Positions 24,501 to 35,871 of a DNA stretch of 64,000 nucleotides are shown in pieces. The translations under genes were made by a program, and so were the position numbers. The stretch spans positions 14,000,926-14,064,925 of the forward strand of contig OZ010787.1 in NCBI GenBank assembly GCA_963932465.1, given 5' to 3'. Under the pieces are notes generated by a model. That model worked only from the letters and a program-made list of their open reading frames with translations, ran no database searches and was not told the DNA's origin. Each line of letters begins with the position of its first letter. Position 1 is the first letter of the stretch. Source of the stretch: Maratus speciosus (lineage: Eukaryota; Arthropoda; Arachnida; Araneae; Salticidae).

Positions 24501-25118
24501 TGGATTTTTTACTTCTTCAATCCCCCTTTTTGTTTTCGTTTTTAATTTTTTTTGCGGTACAAATTGGTCCTATCAAAAACTTGTGAGTATAAATGTTGTA
24601 GATAATATTAAGGAGATTTATAATAAAATTAATTGGAATTGATATCTTGAGAATTGACGATGTTATGAATTTTTTTCTCCCAAAAACCATATTTTTTGCG
24701 CCCCTTGAGCCCATTTTTAACTTTATCAAAAATTTGTGATACATAAAATTTTGGCCCTATTTTTAGACGTAATAAAAACTTTAAACTGATTTGATATGTA
24801 CAAAAATTAAGAAGTTATTGGGGGTTTTCGGTTTCCACAAAACCCCTCCCTATTTCCATCCCCTTGGTCCGATTTTGCCCATTAACGAACTTGACCGAGA
24901 TTTTATGCCCTTTGATTTTATGTGTCAGTTTGGAAAAGTTTGGTGCAGAATTAGGAAAGTTATCGTGTCCAGAAGAAAGTGATATATATATAAAGTTTTT
25001 TACTGAGGGTGGTTTTGGATTCTAGGGCTCATGATCGGTGTAAATCTGCAAAAATTTTTCAGAAATTCCAACATAGGAACGATCCCAATAAGTAGTATTT
25101 CATACGAAATCTACCTAA
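21573..25118 (+). mobile_element. Helentron/HINE-like element, family 1, copy 1
   Basis: The 5' end TCCCTGCCAGCCCGG folds as a GC-rich hairpin and is followed by GGTAGATTTCG (21600-21610). Then come about 2.8 tandem units of 1.08 kb (starts near 21968, 23045 and 24136), a short AT tract, GAGGGTGGTTTTGGATTCTA with CATGATCGGTG, and a 3' hairpin ending CGAAATCTACC (25105-25115) then TAA. The 3' arm is the exact complement of the 5' motif. Two further copies in this window (55657-59197, 61740-63168) define the same ends. No RepHel gene is present, so the class rests on structure. Confidence 0.7.
21968..24990. repeat. 1.08-kb tandem units inside copy 1
   Basis: Units start at a CACAATCGCTTCGGGAAATT-like phrase near 21968, 23045 (cacaatccgcttcggg) and 24136. 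The periods are 1077 and about 1091 bp, and the third unit is partial. Each unit has an internal half-repeat of the same phrase at about 22831, 23921. A 63-codon frame (22627, 23717, 24791) recurs because the units are similar. Its amino-acid changes between units argue against coding. Confidence 0.85.
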
Positions 25119-25419
25119 AAATCAAATTTTGGGAAATCGCGAAAAACCTGTAAATGCGACCCCGTGCATCGAATACCTCCAATTTTTTGTATACTTATAG
25201 CTAGTTGCTCTGTGATATTATTGTGTTAAGTTGGAAAATCTACTTTAATTCATTTAATTAATTAATTGGAAAAAGTTTCGGATAAGAAGAGTTTTGTTGC
25301 CAACCTATGGATAAGAAGAGTTTTGTTGCCAATCGTCTATCATATTTGCTGAAAGAAATTAATAGTTTCTATTTTTGGCCATCGGATGATAATATTTTGG
25401 ATTAAAAAATAAACCTTAA

Positions 25420-25672
25420 CCCGGCAGGACGGGCGCGGCGTGTTTTGACACCCCACGCTCGAAAATATTCGTCTGCTGTCGTTGAGTGCTTTTAATTTAT
25501 TGCTTATTAATTTTTAAAATTAACTATAATTTAACATTTCAGTTGTCATTTCACGAGAAAGAGTGTAATTATCATGAATTTCACCAACAGACAGAATTCT
25601 AAAGTATTTTTTCGTATTTATGCCTTTTAATATGTTTGGGGTGTGCTGACATCCCATGCCCGTCCTCGCGGG
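25420..25672. mobile_element. piggyBac-type MITE
   Basis: The ends CCCGGCAGGACGGGC and (reverse complement) CCCGCGAGGACGGGC are flanked by TTAA (25416-25419, 25673-25676). The CCC start plus TTAA target is the piggyBac pattern. It is 253 bp and non-coding. Confidence 0.8.
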
Positions 25673-26067
25673 TTAAGAGAGCAATAAGTATGATTAAAAT
25701 TTAGTATTACGTTTTATTATAAAAAAGCAAACTTGTCAATAATCAAATAAAACTTATCATAAATAGCTTATAATTAAAATAACTTTTTTTAAAAATAATG
25801 TAATATAATATAATCTATATAACATATAACATTATATATATACACCATCCCCTTCTGTTCTGGTTCATAGTACCTTATCGTAATACCTTTGAAAGCGCAC
25901 TGAGATGCACTTAAAAAAAATTTCAAGGTGAAAATTTTACTTTTCTGGATGTTTCATGGAAGGAAAGAAACCTGGACGGTTTCTTGAAGGAGGTATTTGA
26001 GATGTTAATTTCAAAATAAAGTTATCTTATGCAATTTTGTCTTTACTTGAAAAAAAAAAGCTCGGTG

Positions 26068-26098
26068 GAGGCGTCATACATCTTGCATATGACGCCTC
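26068..26098. repeat. Perfect 11-bp hairpin
   Basis: GAGGCGTCATA, 9-base loop, TATGACGCCTC. A direct copy of CATCTTGCATATGA follows just downstream. Confidence 0.75.
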
Positions 26099-27400
26099 TG
26101 ACATCTTGCATATGAACAATTGAATACTCGAGGATCTCTTTCTGGTGAGTGCACTTTGAGAGGACCGGAAATGCCTTAGGTTTATTCCTGAGAATAAAAA
26201 TTAAATCTTTTATCATCTTCTGACAGTAAGAAATATAGAAAGCAATTCCCCATTTTGAACTTACATTTTAAAATTCTTTTGCGTGTATTCTTTACTAGCC
26301 CATGTGTTCGTATTTCTTTTTCTATTCTTCACCCTTCCTCTACAAAATGCAAGAGTTTATTCACTGCCCATTATACACAAGACATGCTGTAAAACTTATT
26401 TAATTAGTTTGTATGAATAGAACAGGTAAAATCTTTAAACGAAAATAGCAACGAGTCGCAGAGAAATGAAGGAAAATTACTGTAATAGTAGCTGATAAGC
26501 TAGCCGTCCATTGGTCTTACGCATGCGCAGGGATAAAGCTAGTTTTGTTGCCAACTCCCTAGTGGATAAGGCGAGTTTTTAAACCAAACCAATATTTTAA
26601 GAACCCAAAAATAAAGGATAAAAATATTTTTTTTACAGATTATAGTGTTTTTTCTGTGCAGGTTTACCAATAGAATAGATTGGTAGAGAAAACTCGATTT
26701 TTTAAATTTTCGATAAGGCGAGTTTTGAAATTCACGTCCTCAATTATAAATTAACTTCTTCTTACCTTGTTTATGATGATGACGACGGAGTATGCATAGA
26801 ATTTTGCCAAACTCCAAATGGAACTAATAAATTGGAAAAAAATTCAATAATTTCACAACAGAACACAAAGTTATATCTAAAAAACAAAAATAAGTTATTT
26901 CTCCCAGGCACACTCTAAAATTGGGAGGAGTGAAAAGTTCACTCTTTGAAAGAGTGACAGGCATTTTTACTCTTTTTGGAGTGAATTTTATAAAAGTACA
27001 TTCCTTAAAGAGTGGAATTTTTCACTCTCTAGAAAGGAGTGAAATGTCTCGCTCCTGAAAGAGTGACTTACGTATGCATTGCTTATTAACCAATCAGAGC
27101 AGCAAAGCGACGACACCCTTAAAAGATAAGAAAAATGATCACTTTTTCGTCCGCCATCTTAGGATTAACAGATTAGGATATCATTAAAATTATTCTTTAT
27201 GGAATACATAAAATAAAGGAAAGTCTTATTTAATTTTAAGCATTTATCCGTGTAGATATGTGGAATGTTAATATTATTAGCTAAATAGTTGCATGTTGTA
27301 TAGAAAAAGATTGATCGTTAGAGTGTTCAAAAGTGATTGTCTGTTATATTTCTTCATGTAGCGGTTTGAAATATAATTCTTTTAACAATTGAATACGCAC

Positions 27401-28153
27401 TAGATATCTGCACGGGCCGGCTCGGGCTCGGGCCGATTTTCACTCACGGAATTCGGGCTCGGCCCGGGCCACACTTTTTTCTGAAGGCTCGGGCTGGGTC
27501 GAGCCTTTATTTTTTCTGCACAAAGCCGGGACTGGTTCATTGCGAGTCTTCACGGCCCAAAAATTTCAGTCCTAATTTTGACCCAGCCTGCATGAAAATC
27601 ATTGTCTCAGAGTGGCCTGGTCCATTCAAAGGTCAGTAAAATTAGGCCTGGCCCAAACATTTTTGCAAAAAATGCATACGTTTTCAAATGGCCATTATTC
27701 TACACTTAAACATAAAAATTTATTCTTTTTAAAGAACACTATATTTCTGCGCTTATTAAAATATAGCTAAATTAAAACGTAATAAAACGTGTGAAAAAGA
27801 ACCTGCATATGACGGAACACAGTTTTAAACTCACTAACGTGTTGATCCATGCATATTAATATACTAATACATAAAAAAGAATATATAATACATTTACACT
27901 CGCTAAGAAGGGAACTTGTCTATTTCAGATTTTTAATACTTAAAAAAAAAATCAATGTTTTGTTGAAATTCACTCGGGCCATGACGGGCTCGGGCCAAGA
28001 TTTTAAGTTTTTTCCGTGCCGGGCTCGGGCCAAACTTTTAAGTTTTATACCGGGCCGGGTCGGGCCAATTTTTTTTCTACGGGCCGGGCCGAATTTTTTT
28101 CTATGAGTCGGGCCGGGCTCGGGCTTGGAAATTTCAGCCCGTGCAGACCTCTA
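27401..28153. mobile_element. GC-rich hAT-type MITE
   Basis: The ends TAGATATCTGCACGGGC and (reverse complement) TAGAGGTCTGCACGGGC have a perfect 8-bp duplication, atacgcac (27393-27400, 28154-28161). Subterminal tracts repeat CGGGCTCGGGCC on both sides and are GC-rich. The middle is AT-rich and non-coding. Frames at 28016-28278 read only this repetitive tract. Confidence 0.92.
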
Positions 28154-28513
28154 ATACGCACAATGCTTAGGAAAAAAATAATCAAAACTTCATTAGTTCG
28201 GGAAATGTGAATTAAAGAAATGAGTGTAAATATTTTATTCTTCCCTTTCAATGCTGTGTTGCAAATTATTTTTGCCAACGATCAAAACAAAAAAGTTTTA
28301 TCTCTTTCGTTTGAAAGGGTGACTGACTCATAAGAGAAGATATCTGGAAGTTTTAATTTCGTAGGAGACACATTCGAAAACATTAATTTGCCGTTACATG
28401 AGATTTTTTTTTTTTTGGTTTATCACTGATTTCGGATTATATACAGTTAAGAGCATTTATTATGGTTTCGGAGTTAAATATGATGTGTTTATGATATTAC
28501 GAAAAGGTTGGTA

Positions 28514-29272
28514 CAGTGAAACCTCACTTTGCGACCAACTCCATTAGGCGACCACCTCCCTGAACGACCATTTTTTCATGGAACTAATACCTCCATTCAG
28601 AGATCATCCCAGTTGAACTCCCTCCATGAGAGATCGATTTCTTTGAAGAAAATGAAATAAATTCCGTTTTTTCCTGGTCGCTTGAAGAAGGTTTTATTAA
28701 AAAAAAATAATTTCGGAGAGTGCATTATTCACCAAACTTCTAAACTAAGTTTAGATTTTTTTTTCATCCCGGTAACTTTTAAGTGTTTTTAAGAGTTTTT
28801 AAGTCCCTTTGTGCCTTTTTAGGCAATGAATTTATCTCTGATTACAAATTAAGAATGATGGTCAATAAACTCCTCTGCCCTATTCTGTCGGAAAACTCTC
28901 AAAGAAATAGATAAAGTAATGAAATTGTCATTATTTTTTCCCGTCCACAAAAAAAAAAAAAAAGCATTTATTTACTGAACTTCGAAAGGACTTGGAGATA
29001 AGAATTATAAAATATAAAACTGTAAAATTAAAGCAAAGCTCAATGTATTCATTTTTAAAACTCTGCAGTAATTAACTTATGCAATTAACTTTTATTTTGA
29101 TACTTAAATTTTTATATTTTTTCCAAATGTGAAAAATAAATTTTAATAACATTGTTACCATTTTTAAACAATTAAAATATAGATTTAAACATGACCTCCA
29201 TTAAGAGACCATTTCTCGGAATGACTCAATTTTATTGGAACGGTACGTGGTCGCCTTAGGGAGGTTTTACTG
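28514..29272. mobile_element. Tigger-type MITE
   Basis: The ends CAGTGAAACCTCACTTTGCG and (reverse complement) CAGTAAAACCTCCCTAAGGC are flanked by TA (28512-28513, 29273-29274). Subterminal cgaccacctccc and gaacgacca echo the end. It is 759 bp with no transposase remnant recognised. Confidence 0.85.
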
Positions 29273-30489
29273 TATGTTAATTTTTTTTAAATTGTATGTA
29301 AACATTTTTCTGCGGGTTATGATTTTAAAATTTCGAGACTGAGTAATAAAAAAAAATTAATTATAGATATTCTGCATCAGTTATTAAATTTCCTTCTATT
29401 ATAAAAGCATTTTCTGCGTTTTTGATACACGTAATTTTTGGCGCTAAACAATAAAATATGATATTTAAGCATTGGAATAAAATTTTTTTTTATGCCTGTT
29501 TTGAAGTTTATGGATAAGACTGCTTTAGTATATTTTTTAAAATGGTCATATTTACTTACATAATACAGAACTGGATATTTTTTAAAGAGATTAATAACCA
29601 CTTTTTTACACTAAAATGCTTTAAAAACAATAAGAATATTTCTAATGCAGTCATTTACTTTATTTTTAATTTTTAAGTTTCCTTTTTTTCTATTTCCGAG
29701 GTCAATCTTTTCCTATAAAACATATAAAATCTATGTTGCTCATAGTCACAAAATACAATATCTACGCGAATAAAAAATTTAAATTAAATATGGCTTATCG
29801 TGGCTTATGGCAATAACGGACGAGAATTAAAAATCATGATTAAGTTAAGGAATATGTTTAAAAGAAAAAAAATATACATATTCCAGAGAACTCAAAATTT
29901 AGACTCCATGTTCATATTAAATAAAACAAAAGCAAATCACAGCGGATAAAAAAAAAATTACACATTCTTAACATTTAAATCATGCTTAGAACTTATTTAA
30001 AAAAGAAGGGAGTTTATAAGCATTGCATTTAAATGGAATGATTAAAAATATTTTAGAACAATAGCACTTTGCAAAAATAGCAATAATTTAAGGAAAAAGT
30101 ACGGTTTTATATTTAAAACAAAAATTAAAATGAGATTAAACATTGTTAAACATATAACATCCACCTATTAAAAAGTTATTAATAATACTTTAAAAGTAAT
30201 ATCTTTATAGGGCATGCAATAAAAGCAAACACAAAGGATAAGATTGGAATAAAATATTTTAGTTTATTTCTGCCAGTAATCTAATTTATATTCGTATGTA
30301 ACTTTAACTGAATTTTTCCTTAAAAGTTCAATTAGTGTTGCAAACTATGAATTAAATAAATATTGCTAATAAAGTATTTTATTCCAATCTTTACCACGCT
30401 TGTATCTATTTCCATTGCATGCCGTGAAAGATGCGATTCTTTTAAAATGACCATAAAAGCAAAATACAAAACAACCCACTACAAAAAAA

Positions 30490-30781
30490 AAATGAACATT
30501 CACTCCTATGAAAGAGTGACTGTTAACTCCTACCAGGGGTGAAAAACTGCACTCCTTTAGCAAGAGGGAATAGTCACTCCTACGAAAGAGTGATTATCCA
30601 CCCCTGTTTAGAGTGGATATTCATTTTCAAGGAGTGACTATTCACTCTTTCAGAGAGTCAAAATTTTCACTTTGGCTCAGAGTGAATAATCACTCTAAAG
30701 AGGTTGGACATATTTTGACTCTGCGATAGAGTGACTATTCACTCCTCCGGAGTGAATAGTCACTCTTTTTTATTTAGAGTG
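30490..30781. repeat. Subterminal GAGTGA/TCACTC cluster, right end
   Basis: More than ten copies of CACTCnnnnGAGTGA-like short palindromes in about 290 bp, for example TCACTCCTACGAAAGAGTGA and ATTCACTCCTCCGGAGTGAA. The matching left cluster lies at 26911-27066. Confidence 0.8.
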
Positions 30782-30799
30782 CATGTAGTGTCATTTATG

Positions 30800-31753
30800 G
30801 CATTTTTAAATATTTATTTTCAATGTCCACGGAGGGGGATTAGTTTGGCTACGGACAAAGTTTATAAATTAATTCTTTAGTAATAAAACCTTTTTTAAAA
30901 AAATATTAAGTGAACTTAACTAAAGACTTTTAATTAGTTATTATTGAAAAAAAAATAATTGTTTAAACGTCAGTGAGACGAACATTGTATTTTAGAAGTA
31001 GGGTAGTCCACGGGGGGGGGGGGGGGACTTTCGTCATGTATTCATTAAAAGACTTCAGTTAACTCTTAACAGACCGTAGCTTTAAATAAATGATTTTTTT
31101 ATATTCTATTCGCACCACTATATACTTTAAAAGTAATTTTTTAGTAAATTACTCTTGCACATGTTGTCAAAGTACAAGTAAAAGAATTTCTCTAAAAAGA
31201 AAGTGTCGCCAAGCGAATAAATTTGGTTAAGGGTGACAATGCCGCTTATATGGCGGCATTGGTCCTTTAAGGGTTAAATATTAAAATTATTTTGTCAAAA
31301 ATGTATTGAACAGCTTTCATAAACATGCGAATGAAAATATTAGGAAATGTTCTACATTTCCTAATATTTATTCCTTCGGGACCGTAAAATGTACCTTTTC
31401 GGGAGAATGGCCCATTAGCAATTTCAAAGGAAAAAAGAAAAAGAAATTCAGTTGAAAAGTTCGTCTTTTATTTCTTGTTGAAAATATCAGTTTTACTTCT
31501 TCTGTTTGAAAGTTTGTACGGCATTAAAAATCTGTTGAAACATAATGGAAATACTGAGAGAGTATTGCGTTTTTTTTGCGACTTTAAACAACTTTTCCTC
31601 AACGGTTTTTATTGCGTTGAAAATGCAGCTAAAAATATAGCTGAAAAATAGTGGAACCGATGAGACACATTTTCGAATTTATTGCGTCATGGAATAACGT
31701 TTTTTCAACGGTTTAAAAACGAAACTGCGTTACATGGAAAGTCCGCAAATATC

Positions 31754-31795
<42 letters not shown>

Positions 31796-31800
31796 ATTAT
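30800..31800. other. Gene-free stretch with two hairpins and poly-A
   Basis: It contains a G run (31011-31026), a hairpin AATGCCGC...GCGGCATT (about 31237-31261) within TTAAGGGT-like context, a perfect 16-bp hairpin (31335-31369) and a 38-base poly-A tract (31756-31793). No gene supported. Confidence 0.55.
31335..31369. repeat. Perfect 16-bp hairpin, 3-base loop
   Basis: AAATATTAGGAAATGT, loop TCT, ACATTTCCTAATATTT. Confidence 0.85.
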
Positions 31801-31806
31801 ACTTAA

Positions 31807-32243
31807 GGGGACTGATCACTCAACTTCGGAATTCTCCTCCGTAATGTTAAGCCTATGGACTTTTGATGCATTCGTATATTTAAAATATCTTCTCGGGAAA
31901 TTCATATTTTAAACATCTTTTTTCTGTGTACTCGTCTTAAAGGATGTCTCTTTTTTTCTTAGTTTTCAAAATATTTCTGAAATATCTGCTGAATTTAATA
32001 TTTTGTGTGTTAAAAGAGGTCGAACTGTGAGTAAGCTTTTAATACTTCATATAAAATTAAGTCTATACTTTAGAAATATTTTGAGAACTAAGAAAAAAAG
32101 AGACATCTTTTAGGACGTGTACACAAAAAATAGAAGTTAAAATTATTAATTTTCCGAGGAGATATTTTAAATATACCAGTGCATCAAATGCCCATAGACT
32201 TTGCATTAGTGAGGGGAAATCGGAAGCTAAGTGACCAGCCCCC
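31807..32243. mobile_element. TTAA-flanked palindromic MITE
   Basis: TTAA lies at 31803-31806 and 32244-32247. The ends GGGGACTGATCACTCAACTT and (reverse complement) GGGGGCTGGTCACTTAGCTT continue as collinear inverted arms of about 180-200 bp, including TATTTAAAATATCTTCTCGG / TATTTAAAATATCTCCTCGG and GATGTCTCTTTTTTTCTTAG on both arms. It is a foldback MITE with a small central loop. Confidence 0.85.
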
Positions 32244-32249
32244 TTAATG

Positions 32250-32722
32250 CAGCTTGCATTTTACTGAAACTTCGGCATTTTCTGAATTCTCATATCTCTA
32301 ATATGGAAGTCTTGAATCCTATTTCACCCCTCTTCTCCATTCAATCTCTATAGGTTACCGCGCTTTTTAACATGTAATTGCCTGAGGAATTTATTCACGA
32401 TACGTCGTATAAGATATTTTCACTTCAGATAAATGTCTATAGATGAAAAGTTTATGTCTGTTTCTATTTTGTCGCATTTTTTTTTTTTTTTTTTTTTCTT
32501 GCCACCATGGAGGTCATAAATCATAGTTCCTGAGAAAGACATTGAAAAACCGAATAATTTATTTGTACTCATAATGTATCATAACATGTTGCATCAGTGT
32601 AATAAACTTAGAGCTATCTGTAACTCCTGAATAATACAGATATTGAACAGCTACTTTTCAATTAATTTTATTAAGTCAAAAGTTTACTCATCGAAATTCA
32701 CGAAATCTGTTAAATATTTAAT
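32250..32722. other. No feature seen
   Basis: AT-rich, with a poly-T run near 32478-32496. Confidence 0.55.
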
Positions 32723-32724
32723 TA

Positions 32725-32905
32725 CAGTCGAACCCCGTTAATACGCGCCCTGCTTAATACGCGAAACCGCTTAATACGCGAATTTTCTTAGGTCCTTCGA
32801 TATACGCCTATCTTATGCATATAAAAAAACCTACTTAATACGCGAACCTGTTTAATACGCGAAATTTTATCAGTCCCTGGCAAGAATCTTCGTTTAATAC
32901 GCGGA
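32725..32905. repeat. Subterminal TTAATACGCG direct repeats
   Basis: About six TTAATACGCG copies between 32737 and 32905, spaced about 16 bp in pairs, next to the terminal repeat. They are probably transposase-binding sites. Confidence 0.75.
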
Positions 32906-33448
32906 TGAGCTTGGTTCGAAACAGACGAGGTTTTAGAGCGAATATTTTCCCAAGCATTTCATTCGACAATTCTTTAAACTATGAATGTTTTTTTCTGTCA
33001 AAATTTAATGAAATCATGAATAGCTTTATTAAAAATTTCAATTTCAACCTCTCCTGGTTAAAGGAGAATTTTTTCCCGGGCTCGATTACTTCGTAAAGTC
33101 AAACAGGCTAGGAAGAGAGAAAAGAAAATTTTACTGCTAACGAGCGTATTGTAAAATAAGCAAAAATGCTGTTTTTCCCCTGACCAGAAAGAGCCTGAAG
33201 AGGTCTCCTCCGATAAGAAGAAAAAAGCGAATTTTCCTAAAACGAATGAGAATCTATGTGATGCCCCTCCTAACTTAGAGCGGTGGCGAACCGGTAGACT
33301 GCTCTGCAATCGCAGTTTAAACACGTGAGTCTTCCCATTCGCTGCTTGGTCAGTACTATAATATCTTTAAAAGAAAGAGGGTCGCTTTTCACTATTGATA
33401 GTCTATGATATCCACCCGTGCTTTTAAAATTATAATCTATTCTATACC

Positions 33449-34917
33449 ATGGTGGAAGAAGCAAAACATATTAAAACAAAGGCTGTCTCCATCACTGAGA
33501 AGTTACAAATTATAAATCAGTACGATGACCAGGATGTCTCGAATAAGTCTGCGTTCGCCAAAGAAAAAGTCTTATCGGAATCAACTTTAAGAACTTTGTT
33601 AAAGAAGAGGGATACCATCGTTAACCAAGCTGTTGTTGAGGGAACAAAGAAAAAAAAAGTCGACAAGTATGGGGACATGAAGAAGACAACCACGAGTGGT
33701 TTGTTAACGCGCTCTACGAATATCCCAATAAGCCGCCTGCTAATGCAAGGTAAAGCTTCTGAGGTCGCTGCAAAAATGGGATTGTTGAATTTCAATGCCT
33801 CAAATGGATGGATGGATGGATCGATTTAAAGCTCGCCACGGAATAAAATTCAAGCAAGTGTGCGGTGAGTCAGCTGCTGTCAACAATGAAGACGTCAATT
33901 GTTTGAAAACAAATTTGCTTCCGTAGCTTGTAAAAAACTAAAGCCGCGATATTTACAACGTGGACGAATTTGGGCGTTTTTACAAAATGACACTCAAGAA
34001 AACAATGGCTATGAAAGGAGAAACATGTCATGGGGGTAAACTAATGACCGTCTTAATCTTTTGCTCGGTGCCAATTCTGATGGATCAGACAGGTAAAAGC
34101 TACCGGTCATCTGGAAATCATGCAACTCGCGATGCTTTAAAAATGTCAAGAATCTTCCCTTCTCGTACGGAAGTCAGCACAGAGCGTGGATGACGGGCGA
34201 CCTTTTACAACAAGGGTTTGTAATTTTTGTCCGGCGTATGGGAAAAGAATCGTGCCGTGTCTTATTGCTTATGACAACTGTCCTGCACATCCAAAAGATA
34301 ACGAAGGCCTGGAGAATGTTCAAATAGAATCTCTACCTCCAAATTCGACCAGATTCACTCAGCCAATGGGCCAATGAATAATTAACAGCGCCAAGGTAGA
34401 TTACAAGACTCGCCTAGTACGACGATACCTTCACCAAGTGGAACACAGCAGCAACCTTTCTTGCAATGAGTGTCGTCCTATTACAGTCCTCGACGCTATG
34501 CCCGTGCTTACCGCAGCATGGGAGAGTATCCCGCCAACGACGATTGCAAATTGTTTTTGCAAGGCGGGTTTCGGGAGTAGCGAGGTCATAATTTATAAAG
34601 AGCCAACCTTGCACTCTAATTTTGAAGAAGACTGGGTAGGGACACAAGAAACTGAACGGGGAGATTTTGTCGATTTAGACACGTTCATTAATATCGACAA
34701 AGATCTAGTTACCCCCGAGCTCAAAAGTCTGGATGACATCATCGCCGATGTAACTACAACTGATAAACCGGATGAGGAGGAAGAAGATCATGAACTTGTG
34801 CGTCCAGCCCCCTTCCCCATTATCCAAAGTTACGGATGCGTTCAGTTTTCTCAGACTGTATGCATCGTCACTGGACGAAGGGCACTCGACGAGCAAGATT
34901 TACCATCACCTGAATAG
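33449..34917 (+). pseudogene. Tigger/pogo-type DDE transposase, inactivated
   Basis: The first frame (33449-33829) gives an N-terminal helix-turn-helix region of the CENP-B type (AVSITEKLQIINQYDDQ, residues 10-60). A second one follows (STNIPISRLLMQGKASEVA, then NFNASNGWMD). A repeated ATGG tract at 33804-33820 shifts the frame. The sense continues as RFKARHGIKFKQVCGES, NVDEFGRFYKMTLKK (first catalytic Asp), IAYDNCPAHP (second Asp) and LPPNSTRFTQPMGQ-stop. The usual third Asp of the QPLDQG-like motif is replaced and a stop follows. A last piece runs from 34438 to the stop at 34915-34917 with an acidic tail. The frameshifts, the stops and the lost catalytic residue show it cannot make active enzyme. 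Confidence 0.9.
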
Positions 34918-34972
34918 GGCTAAAAAAAAAAAAAAAAAACGCGACCGCATGTCAAACAGGCCAAAATTGATA

Positions 34973-35871
34973 CAGGGTCTGCCCAGGAAGTAGTGAGACT
35001 GGATTTTTTGCAGAAAGCCAAAGGGGCGTAGTTTGCGGGTGGTACATGCATTCAGGAATGTAAGCTACAAAGTCTAGCTGAATTCAGTTGGCACTGAGCC
35101 TTTGCATCGCACGGAGACACGTGTTTGCAAGTGTCGTTAGGTTTTCAGAATTCAGCGGAGTGTCGAGCAGCGATGCGCCATAAGGTTTTGTGTAACGCTA
35201 AACAAATCGGTTACTGAGAAGCTTGCCATGCTACAAGAAGCCTACGGGAAGGATTCTTTGTCCAAGGCTCAAGTGTTTAGGTGGCACAAAGCCTTGAAAG
35301 ACTAAAGAGAGGACGTCGATGACGAACAACACACTGAGCGTCCATCGAGTTCTGAAACTTCAGGCAATGTGACTAAAAAGAAAGCGCTTTTAAGCTCAGA
35401 TCGTCGGATGAGTGTCCGAATGATTGCGGAGACGTTGGGACTTTGAATATCAATTGTGCATCAAATCGTCACGGAAGAACTTCAAATGCAGAAGATTTGT
35501 GCCAAGCTGGTTCTTTCAAAGGCACTCAATTCCTGGCAAAACACTGCAACATTGGTGCTGGCAACGCTGCCTCAACCATCATACAGCCCCGATCTGTCAC
35601 CGCTGGACTTTTTTCTGTTCCCTCGGTAAAAATCCAGCTTAAAAGGTCATCATTTTGACAATCTGGAGAACTTTCAGTAAAACCTAACGCGTGTTCTAAA
35701 CAGCATTCCAGTTGAAGACTTCCAGACGGGCATAAATGGGTGGCGGAGTTGTTGGCAACGATGTATTAATGCAGGGGGAGGCTATTTTGAAGAATATTAA
35801 GTGTCTGTAAAATTACCTTCAAATAAACAAATTGTATGGAATCAGTCTCATTACTTCCTGGACAGATCCTG
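34973..35871 (+). mobile_element. Mariner element, internally deleted, nested in the Tigger
   Basis: The ends CAGGGTCTGCCCAGGAAGTA and (reverse complement) CAGGATCTGTCCAGGAAGTA are flanked by TA (34971-34972, 35872-35873). At 899 bp it is shorter than a full mariner (about 1.3 kb). Remnants of the transposase can be read across several frames (35175-35790). It lies between the Tigger stop codon and the Tigger right end, so it arrived after the Tigger. Confidence 0.92.
35175..35790 (+). pseudogene. Mariner transposase pseudogene
   Basis: Recognisable pieces in order: KSVTEKLAMLQEAYGKDSLS and AQVFRWHKALKD (N-terminal HTH); TERPSSSETS, LLSSDRRMSVRMIAETLGL, SIVHQIVTEELQMQKICAKL (linker and second HTH); then an abrupt jump to YSPDLSPLDFFLFPR (final catalytic Asp region) and LKGHHFDNLENFQ. 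The middle of the DDD domain is deleted and stops interrupt the rest. The YSPDLSPxDFFLFP motif is diagnostic of mariner. Confidence 0.9.

Larger units (their letters stand above)
21533..26744. mobile_element. TIR element split by later insertions
   Basis: The ends ATTGAGGACGTGAGTTTC and (reverse complement) ATTGAGGACGTGAATTTC continue through AAAACTCGCCTTATC. They match at about 32 of 34 positions and sit within TATA on each side (21529-21532, 26745-26748), so the duplication is TA or TATA. The internal phrase GGATAAGGCGAGTTTTGTTG recurs in degenerate form near 25285, 25312, 26540 and 26575. Most of the 5.2 kb is a Helentron-like insertion (21573-25118) and a TTAA MITE (25420-25672). The original was about 1.4 kb and non-coding. 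Confidence 0.75.
26911..30781. mobile_element. CACTC-ended element (CMC-like, non-autonomous)
   Basis: The left end is CACTCTAAAATTGGG and the right end (reverse complement) is CACTCTAAATAAAAAA. CA lies outside both ends (26909-26910, 30782-30783). Both terminal 150-300 bp are packed with short direct and inverted GAGTGA/TCACTC motifs, as expected for subterminal transposase-binding repeats of CACTA-type elements. There is no transposase. A hAT MITE (27401-28153) and a Tigger MITE (28514-29272) are nested within. Confidence 0.65.

Noticed and set aside
30490..30781. Clustered short GAGTGA/TCACTC hairpins as a CRISPR-like array
   Set aside because: Spacing is irregular, there are no unique spacers of constant length, and the cluster has a mirrored partner at 26911, so it is a transposon subterminal zone in a eukaryotic genome.
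33270..33340. tRNA-like stretch with TGGCGAACCGG resembling an A box
   Set aside because: No B box at the right distance and no cloverleaf can be drawn; it lies inside the Tigger leader region.
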